A DNA stretch of 17,454 bases from Eimeria necatrix (GCF_000499385.1 NW_013654845.1:35001-52454); one strand, 5' to 3'; counted from the first letter of the stretch, positions 1 to 8,570 are shown. Numbers and translations are program-made. The notes: generated by a model not told the origin, from the sequence alone.

Positions 1-31
<31 letters not shown>

Positions 32-60
32 TCTAGCAGCAGCAGTAGCAGCAGCAGGAG
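1..60. repeat. CAG trinucleotide tract at left edge
   Basis: Near-perfect AGC/CAG repeat cut by the window edge. One frame stays open through it as poly-Ala/poly-Ser and runs on into non-repetitive codons, so it may be part of an exon of the leftmost gene, but I cannot prove this. Confidence 0.8.
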
Positions 61-165
61 CAGCAGCTTGAGAGTCAGGCCCTGTTTATTTGCTGATGAG
101 TTCTGTTCTTCTACATTGCTGCATGCTGCTCGGCCGTTGCAGCTGCTGCTCTCGTTGCTTTTAGT

Positions 166-178
166 GCTGCTGCTGCTA

Positions 179-239
<61 letters not shown>
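166..239. repeat. CTG trinucleotide tract
   Basis: Long (CTG)n run upstream of the 3' splice site at 303. It is read as poly-Leu in one open frame, but it lies where an intron of the leftmost gene is expected. Confidence 0.75.
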
Positions 240-241
<2 letters not shown>

Positions 242-303
242 TCTTCCTTTCGCTTCTGGCTTTCTGCACAAAAGCAAGTGCAGCAGCTGCTGCTTCTGTT
301 CAG

Positions 304-821
304 GTGCCCTGTGCTTCTGCGGTGTCTGTACACCCGGAGGTGCTGCTGCAGCAGCGCTTTGGCCCTGAGCTGCTGCTGTCGGACGGCGAAGCAGCAGACG
401 ACATTTTGTGTATTTTTCACCATTTTTTTTGCTTTTTTCTTCTAAAAAGAATTAAAATAATTAATTATTTGAATAATATTGCAAAAGAATTAAAAACGGA
501 GTCTTTTTTGTCCTTTTTCGGGTCTTTTCTCCCTTTTTCGCGCAAGCGCAGCAGCTTGAGCCTTGGCTTTCCTCTTGCCGCGTTTCTGTCTTCTCTTTGT
601 CTTTTTGTCTTCTAAATTATCTTATTTTGATTTTATTTTTCTTTTTATTTTTATTTATTTTCATTTTTTTATTTTTTAATTCTTTTTTGTTTTATTTATC
701 TTCGAAATGAACTCTGACACTCGCGCTCGCGTCTGAGCTGTATGTACAGCCCAGCCGCCTTCAAGTTGCCAAATTGCGCTTTTTCTCATATGGATTTTTT
801 TGGTTTAATTGTCTCTTTTTC

Positions 822-865
<44 letters not shown>

Positions 866-1007
866 TTATTTATTATTTATTTATGTGTTGTTCATGTCTG
901 TGGCTTTCAGCTGCAGCAGCGCTGCAGCTGCCGCACGGCGCTGTGCTGCTGGTGGATGAGCCGAAGTCTTTGGAGAGAAAGGAAATAGATATCTTTTTGG
1001 AGAAAAA

Positions 1008-1043
<36 letters not shown>

Positions 1044-1212
1044 TGGTGGTGCTGCTGCTGCTGCCCCAGCGGCGGATGCTGAAGCCGCCGCTGCGCAGAA
1101 GAAGCAGCAGCAGCAGCAGGAGCAGCAGAAGCAACAGCAGCAGCAGCAGCAGCGGCGGCAAATCGGAAAGAACATTAGTGCGCTGCAGACGCTGGTGGGT
1201 GTTGTTTGTGGC

Positions 1213-1261
<49 letters not shown>

Positions 1262-1708
1262 CTGTTTGCATGCAAACCTTGGCCTTTGAATAAATAGGAT
1301 TTTCTCAGTTTTTAATATTTTATTTAAATTTGTTTTAAATTTGTTTTTAATTTAATTCATTTCACTTCGTGGCGAATTTTGCTGCTGCAGCAGCAGCAGC
1401 AGCTAGCGCGGCCGCGTGGCAGTCCCACGGCTGTTCAATTACAAGAATTGCTGCAGCATTTTATTTTGCTTTAATTAATTTTAAATAATTTTAATTTATT
1501 TTATTTTATTTTATTTTATTTTAATTAATTTTATTTTATTTGTTTGCTGCGTGTGCGTCGGCCCCACAGATTGCTGAGGGGGCTGTGCCTTATGACTTTG
1601 TTGCTGCAGTTCATTCAATTTGCTGCGACTGCGCTGTGCTGCTGCTGACGCACAAGTATTCCTTTTCCCACTTCAACCAACTTATTCAAGTGCCCCTTTT
1701 GCCCAGAC

Positions 1709-1760
<52 letters not shown>

Positions 1761-1802
1761 AAGCAGCAGCAACGACAGCAGCAGCAGCAGCAACAGCAGC
1801 AA

Positions 1803-1837
<35 letters not shown>

Positions 1838-2203
1838 GCAGCAGCAAAGTGAGCTGCAACGGAGACGCAGATGCAGCAGCAGCAGCAGCAGCAGCAAGAG
1901 AGTTTGTTGCTGCAGCAAGAGGAGGCCGCGGAGCTCTTCGCCTCGAAGTTGGTTTGAGCGAAACAGCAGTTTCGGACTTCGTGAAAAAACGCCAATTGTT
2001 CGAAGACGTTTCTTGTGCGTTTAATTAATTAATTAAATTAATAATTAATTAATTATTTAATTTAAATAATTAAATTAATTATTTAATTAAATTAATTATT
2101 TATTTTATTTAATTAATTAATTGCTGGGCTGTTCACTGCTTTTGCCGCTGGTTATGGAGCAGTTTGTCTATTTGGCTTTTTGAAGCAACTTCAAAGTTCA
2201 GTT

Positions 2204-2248
<45 letters not shown>

Positions 2249-3025
2249 CGGATTTGTGTCTCAGTCTCATTTTGCTGCTTCATTGCTGCTTCTTCTGCTG
2301 CACTTTTATTTTCTTTTTTTCATTTTTTAAATATCTAATTTTAAAAAAAAATTTAATTTTTGTAATTTGCATTTTGCGGATTATTTGGCTGCTGCGGCGT
2401 CCCGCAGCAGCGGCGGCGATGTAGAGAGCTTTTTCAATTTTAATTGAATTCAATTTTTAAATTAAATTAAATTAATTAAATTAAATTAAATTAATTAAAT
2501 CAAATTAATTAAACTGAATTAAATTGTTTTATTAATTTGTTTTCTTTTTGTGGTTTAAATGCAGCAAATGACTTCGAGCGGTGGCTGCTGGTCGCGGGGG
2601 CCGTGGCTGCGTCTTGGGGAAGTTTCATAAAAAAAGAAAAAGTTGAAAAACTTGAAAAAGAAAAAGTTGAAAAAGAAAAAGTTGAAAAAGAAAAAGTTGA
2701 AAAGGAAAATGTTGAAAAAGAAAAAGTTGAAAAAGTTGAAAAAGTTAAACTTGAAAAAGTTGAAAAAGTTGAAAAGGAAAATTCAAGTTTGGTTTCGTCT
2801 TCGAATTTCGGCGAAGACGAATTTGACGTTTTGATTTGCCAGCAACACTGGGCGAAGGCGCAAGAGCTGGAAGACGAGCGCAGAAGAAGAATTCGAAGTT
2901 TAAAGTTGAGAAATGAATTATTAAAAGAAAAAGAAGACACAAAAGACCAAAAAGAAACGAAAAATGAAATAAATCACCAGCTCAACGCCCTCCTCGCCGA
3001 CGCGGAAAAGCTCGCGCTGAACTGA
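304..3025 (+). CDS. Unrecognised multi-exon protein, 3' portion, coiled-coil-like C-terminus
   Basis: I cannot name this gene with confidence. Phase-compatible exons are 304-409 (after TTCTGTTCAG; contains PEVLLQQRFGPELL), 911-1194 (LPHGAVLLVDEPKS, then poly-A and poly-Q), and 1570-about 2014 (AVLLLTHKYSFSHFNQLIQ, a poly-S tract, then SDFVKKRQLFEDVS). One or more poorly resolved exons follow between 2125 and 2415. The last exon is 2565-3025 (NDFERWLLVAGAVAASW, about ten EKVEK-type repeats, then a charged helix ending EKLALN and a TGA). The first three exons join in phases 1 and 0, which supports a single gene. A KYSFSH motif and a DFxRW...coiled-coil order faintly recall the MIF4G-like region of nuclear cap-binding protein CBP80, but this is too weak to use as a name. 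The 5' end is outside the window or hidden in repeats; an open frame at about 2-160 (SLRVRPCLFADEFCSS) may be another exon. Coding is likely; function is unknown. Confidence 0.55.
321..334. repeat. GGTGTCTGTACACC (reverse-complement element) in exon
   Basis: The reverse complement of GGTGTACAGACACC, inside the first assigned exon of the leftmost gene, read in frame as VSVHP. Confidence 0.8.
824..886. repeat. TTTA tetranucleotide tract in intron
   Basis: ATTT/TTTA tandem repeat in the intron between exons 304-409 and 911-1194 of the leftmost gene. It precedes a pyrimidine-containing stretch and the TTTCAG acceptor ending at 910. Confidence 0.8.
1709..1847. repeat. Imperfect CAG tract inside an exon
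   Basis: Interrupted CAG/CAA/GAC repeat that reads as poly-Ser in the frame connecting LTHKYSFSH to SDFVKKRQLF. The frame is the same on both sides, consistent with a homopolymeric amino-acid insertion within one exon of the leftmost gene. Confidence 0.7.
2021..2121. repeat. TTAATTAA-rich low-complexity intron
   Basis: About 100 bases made almost entirely of TTAATTAAT words with no C or G. It starts right after a GT in TTGTGCGT at the end of the exon near 2014 and fits an intron core. A similar stretch lies at 2455-2530 before the last exon. Confidence 0.7.
2632..2782 (+). repeat. In-frame GAAAAAGAAAAAGTT coding repeat
   Basis: Tandem 15-base units (with 6- and 9-base variants) encode KEKVE / KVEKVEK repeats in the last exon of the leftmost gene. 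All unit lengths are multiples of three, so the frame is preserved. This is the pattern expected of a translated Lys/Glu repeat likely to form an extended charged helix. Confidence 0.85.
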
Positions 3026-3076
3026 GGTGTACGTACACCGCAACTTGGCACGTACACCCCAAGCTGTACGTACACC
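3026..3076. repeat. Cluster of GGTGTACGTACACC palindromes
   Basis: A perfect GGTGTACGTACACC starts at the base after the TGA stop of the leftmost gene (3026-3039). A half copy (CACGTACACC) follows near 3049, and a variant GCTGTACGTACACC lies at 3063-3076. Possible roles are a 3' end or UTR signal, a protein-binding site or a mobile miniature repeat; the sequence alone does not decide. Confidence 0.85.
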
Positions 3077-3213
3077 GCAAGCTACAGCGAAACTCGGAAC
3101 GTCTTTGAGGGCGATCACAATTGCAAATCAATTAATTAATTGCAAATATTGCTAAAAAGGACTCGCGGGCGGAATGCGGGGAGGCTCTTTTCGATTTGAA
3201 TTTCAATTTGCTG

Positions 3214-3258
3214 CGAACGCCGCTGCGGTGTACGTACACCGCAGCGCAGCGGCGTTCA
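3214..3258. repeat. Extended inverted repeat around GGTGTACGTACACC
   Basis: The palindrome at 3227-3240 is nested in a longer inverted repeat: the left arm GAACGCCGCTGCGGTGTAC is mirrored on the right with a five-base duplication (CGCAG). It could extrude as a cruciform in DNA or fold as a hairpin in RNA. Confidence 0.8.
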
Positions 3259-3560
3259 ACTAGGGAATTCCGTTTTGCAAATTCAATTTCATTTTTCTTC
3301 GTTTTTGGGCCAGAGGCGTCGGCTGTGCCCTCAAACTTAGCCAAAATTCTGAATTTTGCAAAGTTCGGCATTATGGACTTCACTAAAACAATTTTGTTTC
3401 CTTTTTTTTCTTCATCTTTTCGGCGAAGCCGCGGCGACTCGGCCACCGGGAGGCGCCATTGCAAGCCGATTTAAATGTCTTGGTTTATTTTTAGTTTATT
3501 TAAATCTTTCTTTTTGCTTTTTTTCTTTTTAATTTCAATTTAACTGCAGTTTCCCCTCAG

Positions 3561-3628
3561 ATCGCCTCCGTTGGTGGCTGGGGAACTACTCGAGACTCGG
3601 AGCGCGCAAGCGGAAGATCGCGGGGGAA
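3561..3628 (+). CDS. Orphan candidate exon (basic peptide)
   Basis: After TTTCCCCTCAG (ends 3560) an open frame encodes RLRWWLGNYSRLGARKRKI and stops being coding-like at GAA|GTTGTC (3628). It joins in phase 0 to the candidate exon at 3714. It lies after the stop of the leftmost gene and before the RAP gene's chosen ATG. It may be a small separate gene or an upstream part of the RAP gene. No family is recognised and no start codon is identified. Confidence 0.35.
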
Positions 3629-3713
3629 GTTGTCTTTTTTTGTTTTTTAAAATTTGAAATTTGAATTAATTTTGGAAATTATTTCAATTAAATGGCATTT
3701 AATATTTTTTTAG

Positions 3714-3812
3714 CGACGAGTCTGCGGCGAAGTCCGCAGTCGGCAACTGCGAAGAGCTGCAGCAGAAGATCTGTTGGAAAGCTGCTTTGAAGAGATCTCG
3801 AAAGGCCCCAAA
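3714..3812 (+). CDS. Orphan candidate exon (acidic helix)
   Basis: After a T-rich tract and TTTTTTTAG, phase-0 codons read RRVCGEVRSRQLRRAAAEDL and continue to LESCFEEISKGPK, ending at a possible donor AAA|GTATTC. It is phase-compatible with 3561-3628. An alternative frame over the same bases (ELQQKICWKAALKRSRK) also looks protein-like, so the true frame is uncertain. Confidence 0.35.
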
Positions 3813-3908
3813 GTATTCAATTGGAGTTTTAAAACATTTAAACTTTCTTTTGTTTTCAATTTTCCTTTTATTCGACTTTTCCTCTTTTCCGTTTTCCACA
3901 ATCAGATC

Positions 3909-3952
3909 GGGCTGTACATACACCGCAGCGCCCTGCGGTGTACGTACAGCCC
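3909..3952. repeat. Hairpin built from two GGTGTACGTACACC variants
   Basis: Two variant copies (3911-3924 and 3937-3950) face each other. They form 20-base arms with one mismatch around a four-base loop (CGCC). Confidence 0.85.
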
Positions 3953-4087
3953 CGCCTCCCCGCAGTCTTCCAGTTCGCTTTTCAGTTTCAAAAACTTCAA
4001 ATTAAAATCCAAAATAAAAATACTTTTTGCTCCTCTTCTTGTCACTTGCGGCTCGCCCGCGGCTCCCGAGAGCCCAGGGGGCCCTCA

Positions 4088-4153
4088 GGGTCTAGGGTTT
4101 AGTGTCTAGGGTTTAGGGTTTAGGGTTTAGGGTTTAGGGTTTAGGGTTTGGGG
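4088..4153 (+). repeat. TTTAGGG telomere-like array
   Basis: About eight TTTAGGG-type heptamers, some degenerate (GTCTAGGG, TTTGGGG), just upstream of the RAP gene's first assigned exon. TTTAGGG is the telomere repeat of many apicomplexans. Flanking sequence continues on both sides, so this is interstitial and not a chromosome end. Confidence 0.9.
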
Positions 4154-4212
4154 CTCAAATTTCATTTTTCCTAAACTAATTTGCTGCAGCTTCTTTTTTA
4201 TTTCCCCGCTCT

Positions 4213-4301
4213 ATGCTGCCCCTCATTGAGGCGGCGCTGGGCCGCAGCTGGGGCCCCCGGGGGCCCCCCTTGCTGCAGCTGCGCCCCCGGAGGCCCCTGG
4301 A

Positions 4302-4332
<31 letters not shown>

Positions 4333-4333
4333 A

Positions 4334-4367
<34 letters not shown>

Positions 4368-4436
4368 TGCGAAGACACCGCTCACGCTCTCTTCGGGCGA
4401 AGGCAGCCTGGCCGTAGCGGGAGCGCGCGTGGCCCT

Positions 4437-4479
<43 letters not shown>

Positions 4480-5036
4480 GGGGCGGCGCGTTTGCTGCAC
4501 AATGTTCCTGCTGCTCCTGGGGACCGCGCTGCTGCTGCTGCGCTGCTGCAGCAGCCCGCAGAGCTGCTGCAGTTCGCCTGCAGCAGCGCAGCACACGACC
4601 TGGCGACGCTGCAGCAGGTGCTGCAGCAGCTAGCGCGGGCGAGCCGCGGCGCTGCTGCTGCTGCTGCGCTGCAGCAAGACCCGCAGCAGCAGCAGCAGCT
4701 GCAGCAGCTGCTGCAGCAAATCGGACTTTTGCTGCCAGAAGCAGATGGCCGGCTGCTGTCGAAGATCGCCAGCTCTTTGGCTCTTCTCCGAATTTCTAAT
4801 TTGGCCACGCAGCAGGTTAGTTCATTTAATTCATTTAATTCATTTAATTCATTTTAATTCATTTAATTCATTTTAAATCATTTTAAATCATTTTAAATCA
4901 TTTTAAATCATTTTAAATCATTTAAATTCATTTAAATGGATTTAAATGGACTTTATTTCACTTTAATTCGTTTTAAATTCATTTAAATCCGTTTGCTGCC
5001 GTTTAAATCCACTTTGCTGCGCTCCAATTCTTCCGA

Positions 5037-5092
<56 letters not shown>

Positions 5093-5798
5093 AGCTGGCG
5101 TCGCAGCTGGGCCGGGAGGTGGTGGCTCGCGGGGACAGTTTGTCTCCGCGGGCCTTAGCTGCTGCTGCTGCTGCTCTCGCGCTGCTGCAAGTGCGGGACT
5201 CGGAGCTGCTGCAGTTCGTGTGGGGCCAAGTGCAGCAGCAGCAGCAGCAGCTGCTGCCGCAGGACTTGTGTCTGCTGCTGCATGCAATGCGCCGCTGGGG
5301 GGCCTACAGCCGCAGCACTTGCGATTTGCTGCTGCAGCGAATGAGCGAAGAAATCAACTCCTTCACTGCAGCAGACGTCACTGCTGCTGTCGACGCCCTC
5401 GCCGCCATGGGGTCCGCGAGGGTTTAGGGTTTAGGGTTTAGGGTTTAGGGTTTGGGGTTTGGGGTTTAGGGTTTAGGGTTTGGGGCTGGGGTTTAGGGTT
5501 TGGGGTTTGCGCGGTGGCTGGCAGCGCTGAAAGCTGCTTTCGCCTGCTGCGCACGTCTTCGCCCTGCAGTCGAGGGTTTAGGGTTTAGGGTTTAGGGTTT
5601 AGGGTTTAGGGTTTGGGGTTTGCGCAGGCTGGCTCGGGGCTTTTTGCTGCGGCAGCTGAGTTCGCTGGCCTTTGAAAATCTGCACAAGTTCAACCAGCAG
5701 CAGCTGCTGCTGCTGCTGCGGTCTTTGGCGCGGCTGCGCTTCCTCACCCCCGCGAACTGCGACACTTTGCTGCAGCACTTCCGAATCGACTGCAGCAC

Positions 5799-5845
<47 letters not shown>

Positions 5846-7779
5846 GGAATCCCCACAGAAGCGCCATGCTGCTGGGGGGCCTCGCCCTCTGCGACTTGGG
5901 GCCCCCTCACAGCGGCATTTTGGATTTGCTGCTGGAGCTGCTGCAGCACGTGGAGCAGGCGCTCCCAGCAGCAGCAGCAGGTGCTGCTGCTGCTGCTGCT
6001 GCTGCTGCTGCAGCTCCTGCTGCTGCAGCACGACACCCCACGCTGGGCATCGCCGCCTTGGTGGAGGCCGCCTACGCAATTTGCTACTTCCAGCTTCAAG
6101 GTAAGCAGCAGCAGCTGCTGCTGCCGCTGCTGCTGCTGCAGCAGCAGCTGCTGCTGCTGCTGCTGCTGCAGCAGCAGCAGCAGCAAAACGACAAGAGGAG
6201 ACAAGCGAGAGCTGATTTGCTTCCCAGTGAATCCTCAAACCCTAAACCCTAAACCCTAAACCCTTTTCTTCTTTGCTGCTGCTGCGACAGATAAGGCGAG
6301 TTTGCTGCAGCGGCTGCTGAATGAAATATACTCGAAGCCGGTCTCCAGAGACAGGTGCGCCCAGCAGCAAACCCTAAACCCTAAACCCTAAACCCTAAAC
6401 CCTAGGGCTTCAGTCCCAGGGCCTTTCTGGGGCGCAGCGGGCTTTGCAGGGAGCAGGAAGTTGGGAATAAATGGAAATGAATTTAATTAATTAATTAATT
6501 AATTAATTAATTAATTATTAATTAATTAATTAATTAATTAATTATTAATTAATTAATTAATTAATTAATTAATTTTGTTTTGAAACAGAAATTTGCTAAT
6601 GAAAATTCAAGAAATTCAAAAGACAGCAGAACTCGAACTGCGCAGCTGCAGCAGCCAAATGCCTTTGGCGTGGCGGACGGCCTGCGAAGAGGCAGGTGGG
6701 GTTGTTGTGTTTTTATTTTATTTAATTTAATTTAATTTAAATTAAAAGTTTAAAAAGCAATTTAATTCTTTTTATTCATTTGCTGCGATAAATTGAACCT
6801 TTTAGACGCCTGCAGCAGTTCGTTTTGCTGCGAAATCCCTTTTGTTGTTCATTTCGAAGTTCCCAAGCAAGTACTGCTGCTGCTGCTGCTGCTGCTGCCG
6901 CTGCTGCTGCTGCTGCTGCTGCTGCAGCGCGGCAGCTGCAGGACCGGCAGGAGACCAGTGGTCTGCATGCAGAAGTGGCGCTGTGCCTGGAGCTGCTGCG
7001 GGGCCCCTACCGGCTGCAGCTGCAGCGCAGCAGCAGCTGCGGCGGCTACCGAGTGGACTTCTTTGATGAAGAAACGAAAATAATTGTCGAAGTGGAAATG
7101 ATTTACAGACACGCTCCGTGCAGGCTCAAGCACAGGCAAGCAGTTCTTTGCGGGGCGGACTGCGCGGAAACTTGAATTCCGAGGCGAACTCTGGCGGAAA
7201 CCGAACTTAATTGAACTTAATTGAACTTAATTCTGCATTCTGTTGAACGAAAATGCAAAATTAAACGCGGAAACAGAAAAAAGCAGCGAAAAAGGAGCCA
7301 AAAAACCGAATAAAAGTCGAAAATGAAAAAGTTGCAAAAGCTGAACTTGTGCTGTTGCTGAGGTGTACAGACACCTCAACTTGCAAGGCTTTCTGCCCGT
7401 CACCGTCGAGTACTGGCAGTGGCGGCGCTGCCGCTCCGAGGTGAGTTTAAAACATTTTATTTGCATTTAAAAGCAAAATTAAATCCAAAAAGAATTAAAA
7501 TGCTTTTTAAATCATTAAATTCGACCGGAATTTCAGTTTGCTGCCTTTTTCCTGCCCCGCCTTTTGGCTGGCTGGCTGCCCGCTGCCAATCTTTGCGTCT
7601 TTTTGTCTATTCATTTTTATTTTTCTTTTTATTTTATTTTTATTTTATTTATTTTTATTTTTATTTTTAAAATAAACTTTTCGCTTTGCGCGCAGGAGGA
7701 GCAGCTGCTGTACCTGCAGCAGCGGCTGACGCCCGCGCTGCAGCAGCTGGGCCGTCTGCAGCAGACGCAGCTGGCTTAG
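4213..7779 (+). CDS. RAP-domain protein with FASTK/heptatricopeptide-like helical repeats
   Basis: Spliced exons: 4213-4815; 5095-5411 or 5421; about 5525-5575; 5628-6100; 6291-6354; 6589-6695; a poorly resolved exon near 6806-6870; 6928 or 6936-7135; 7371-7440; 7696-7779. The middle exons encode repeated amphipathic helices (e.g. LLSKIASSLALLRIS, DVTAAVDALAAMG, LLLLLRSLARLRF), as in FASTK/heptatricopeptide RNA-binding proteins. The C-terminal RAP domain shows GLHAEVALCLELL, YRVDFFDEETKIIVEVE, then LKHRH...GFLPVTVEYWQW, matching the family's [I/V]-E-V core and the late aromatic-x-x-W strand. Known RAP proteins act on mitochondrial or plastid RNA, so an organellar RNA processing role is inferred. 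The stop is TAG at 7777-7779. ATG 4213 is the first in-frame Met of the long first exon, but an upstream exon is not excluded. Poly-A, -S and -Q tracts interrupt the repeats. The family call is strong; several exon edges are not. Confidence 0.88.
4826..4942. repeat. 10-base TTCATTTAA / CATTTTAAAT tandem repeat in intron
   Basis: About ten units of TTCATTTAAT grading into ATCATTTTAA fill the first RAP-gene intron (donor CAG|GTTAGT at 4815/4816). Confidence 0.8.
5041..5094 (+). repeat. (CTG)n-CAG tract serving as 3' splice region
   Basis: An uninterrupted CTG run ends in CTGCAG. The following codons LASQLGREVVARG join in phase 0 to the previous RAP exon (ISNLATQQ). The repeat is therefore best read as the pyrimidine-containing end of the intron and not as a poly-Leu insert, though retention would stay in frame. 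Confidence 0.6.
5420..5508 (+). repeat. TTTAGGG telomere-like array in RAP gene
   Basis: About twelve TTTAGGG/TTTGGGG heptamers. The coding frame DALAAMGSAR runs directly into the array and hits an in-frame TAG in its first unit, so the array must be intronic or disruptive. A candidate donor AGG|GTTTAG lies exactly at the junction (5421/5422). Confidence 0.9.
5574..5620 (+). repeat. TTTAGGG telomere-like array in RAP gene
   Basis: Six to seven heptamers from GAGGGTTTAGGG to GTTTGGGG, occupying almost the whole short intron between 5575 and 5628. The array supplies the donor (CGAGG|GTTTAG); the acceptor TTTGCGCAG lies just after it. The phases of the flanking exons agree (2/2). Confidence 0.9.
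6101..6290 (+). other. RAP-gene intron with CTG runs and AAACCCT array
   Basis: Donor CAAG|GTAAGC, acceptor GCTGCGACAG, phase 1 on both sides (Q-D junction, then KASLLQRLLNEIY). It contains CTG/CAG runs (6109-6185) and an AAACCCT array at 6237-6264 in the orientation opposite to the arrays in the two upstream introns. Confidence 0.8.
6237..6264 (-). repeat. AAACCCT telomere-like array (inverted)
   Basis: Four AAACCCT heptamers, i.e. TTTAGGG on the minus strand, inside the intron downstream of exon 5628-6100. Confidence 0.9.
6369..6404 (-). repeat. AAACCCT telomere-like array (inverted)
   Basis: Five AAACCCT heptamers shortly after the donor ACAG|GTGCGC (6354/6355) in the next RAP intron, again in the inverted orientation. 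Confidence 0.9.
6479..6575. repeat. AATT tetranucleotide tract in intron
   Basis: TTAATTAATTAA repeat, about 95 bases without G or C, ahead of TTTTGAAACAG (acceptor ending 6588) and the exon encoding NLLMKIQEIQKTAELEL. Confidence 0.85.
7136..7370 (+). other. GC-AG intron splitting the RAP domain
   Basis: The reading frame LKH + AG is followed by GCAAGC, not GT. Joining to the exon at 7371 (A CAC CTC) gives LKHRHLNLQGFLPVTVEYW, the expected unbroken RAP-domain core. CACAG|GCAAGC fits the known GC-donor consensus. The acceptor lies inside a GGTGTACAGACACC repeat. Confidence 0.75.
7362..7375. repeat. GGTGTACAGACACC element carrying a 3' splice site
   Basis: One copy of the palindrome variant, flanked by GAG and CTC so that GAGGTGT/ACACCTC also pairs. 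The RAP intron ends after its internal ACAG (7370), so the exon begins with the element's ACACC. Confidence 0.85.
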
Positions 7780-8536
7780 TCTTATTCTTTATTTGCTGCT
7801 TCATTATTTCTTTTAACTTTCTTTTATTTAATTTACTCCATTCATTAAATACTTTCTTTTAGTCCATTTATGCCATTTATTACTATTTCTTTTATTCAAT
7901 TTACTCCATTTATTAAATACTTTCTTTTAGTCCATTTATGCCATTTATTACTATTTTTTGTTAGTCCATTTATGCCATTTATTACTATTTCCTTTTAATC
8001 CATTTATGCCATTTATATGTACCATGCATATAGTAATATATATTTATTATATATATTATATATATAGTAATATGTAATATATATTTACTACAAATATATA
8101 TATTATATATTATAGTAATATGTAATATATATTTAATACATACATATATATATAGGAATATATAACATAGGTTTATTTTATACATATTATATATATAGTA
8201 ATATATAATGTATATTTATTATAATATATATTTGTATATATAGTTATATATAATATATATATTATATATACATATATAGTAATATATATAATATATGTAT
8301 ATATATATATATATATACATATATGTACATATATATATATATATATATAAGGCTATTAAGCAAAGCTAGGAGTTCCAAATTGCTACTAGACTGCAGAGCT
8401 CTTATTACAAGGACTAAGTACAATTTGTTTATTATTTTTATTTTCAAATAAAAATAATAAAATAAATTGTTTTAAATTCGAAAATAAAATATTTATTTTC
8501 TTTTTTCGATTTATTCCTGCTTCTCATTATCTCGGA
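7780..8536. other. AT-rich spacer downstream of the RAP gene
   Basis: No gene seen. Contents: a roughly 65-base motif repeated about three times at 7850-8010 (core TTTAGTCCATTTATGCCATTTATTACTATT), then the TA-rich tract listed separately, then 100 bases of ordinary AT-rich sequence. Confidence 0.7.
8015..8351. repeat. TA dinucleotide / TATAGTAATATATAAT tract
   Basis: Long alternating TA sequence with recurring ATATAGTAATATATAATATATATTTA units and a pure (AT)n/(TATG) end. It is probably microsatellite expansion and a likely sequencing or assembly weak point. Confidence 0.85.
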
Positions 8537-8570
8537 TTGCAGCTGCAGCAACAAGACAGCGGGAGCTGCT

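Noticed and set aside
68..445. Poly-Leu open frame as a protein
   Set aside because: It is produced by a CTG repeat lacking stops in any frame; it shifts out of the frame of the credible exon at 304 and has no conserved segment.
304..3025. Naming the leftmost gene as nuclear cap-binding protein CBP80
   Set aside because: Only short motifs resemble it, the C-terminal domain expected after the coiled coil is missing, and one central exon is unresolved.
3132..3464. Minus-strand 110-residue ORF
   Set aside because: It includes the GGTGTACGTACACC inverted repeat as coding sequence and shows no recognisable domain. Chance is likely, though it is one of the few repeat-poor ORFs.
4176..4857. Minus-strand open frames opposite the RAP first exon
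   Set aside because: They mirror CAG/CTG repeats on the coding strand; the plus strand carries helical-repeat sequence that continues in phase into the next exon.
5592..6238. Several overlapping ORFs on both strands
   Set aside because: Only the frame with LLRQLSSLAFENLHKFN and LRSLARLRF connects by phase to both neighbouring RAP exons. The others are poly-Q/L/C/A shadows.
4088..6404. A chromosome end or telomere
   Set aside because: The TTTAGGG arrays are short, occur five times in both orientations and are flanked on both sides by exons of one gene.
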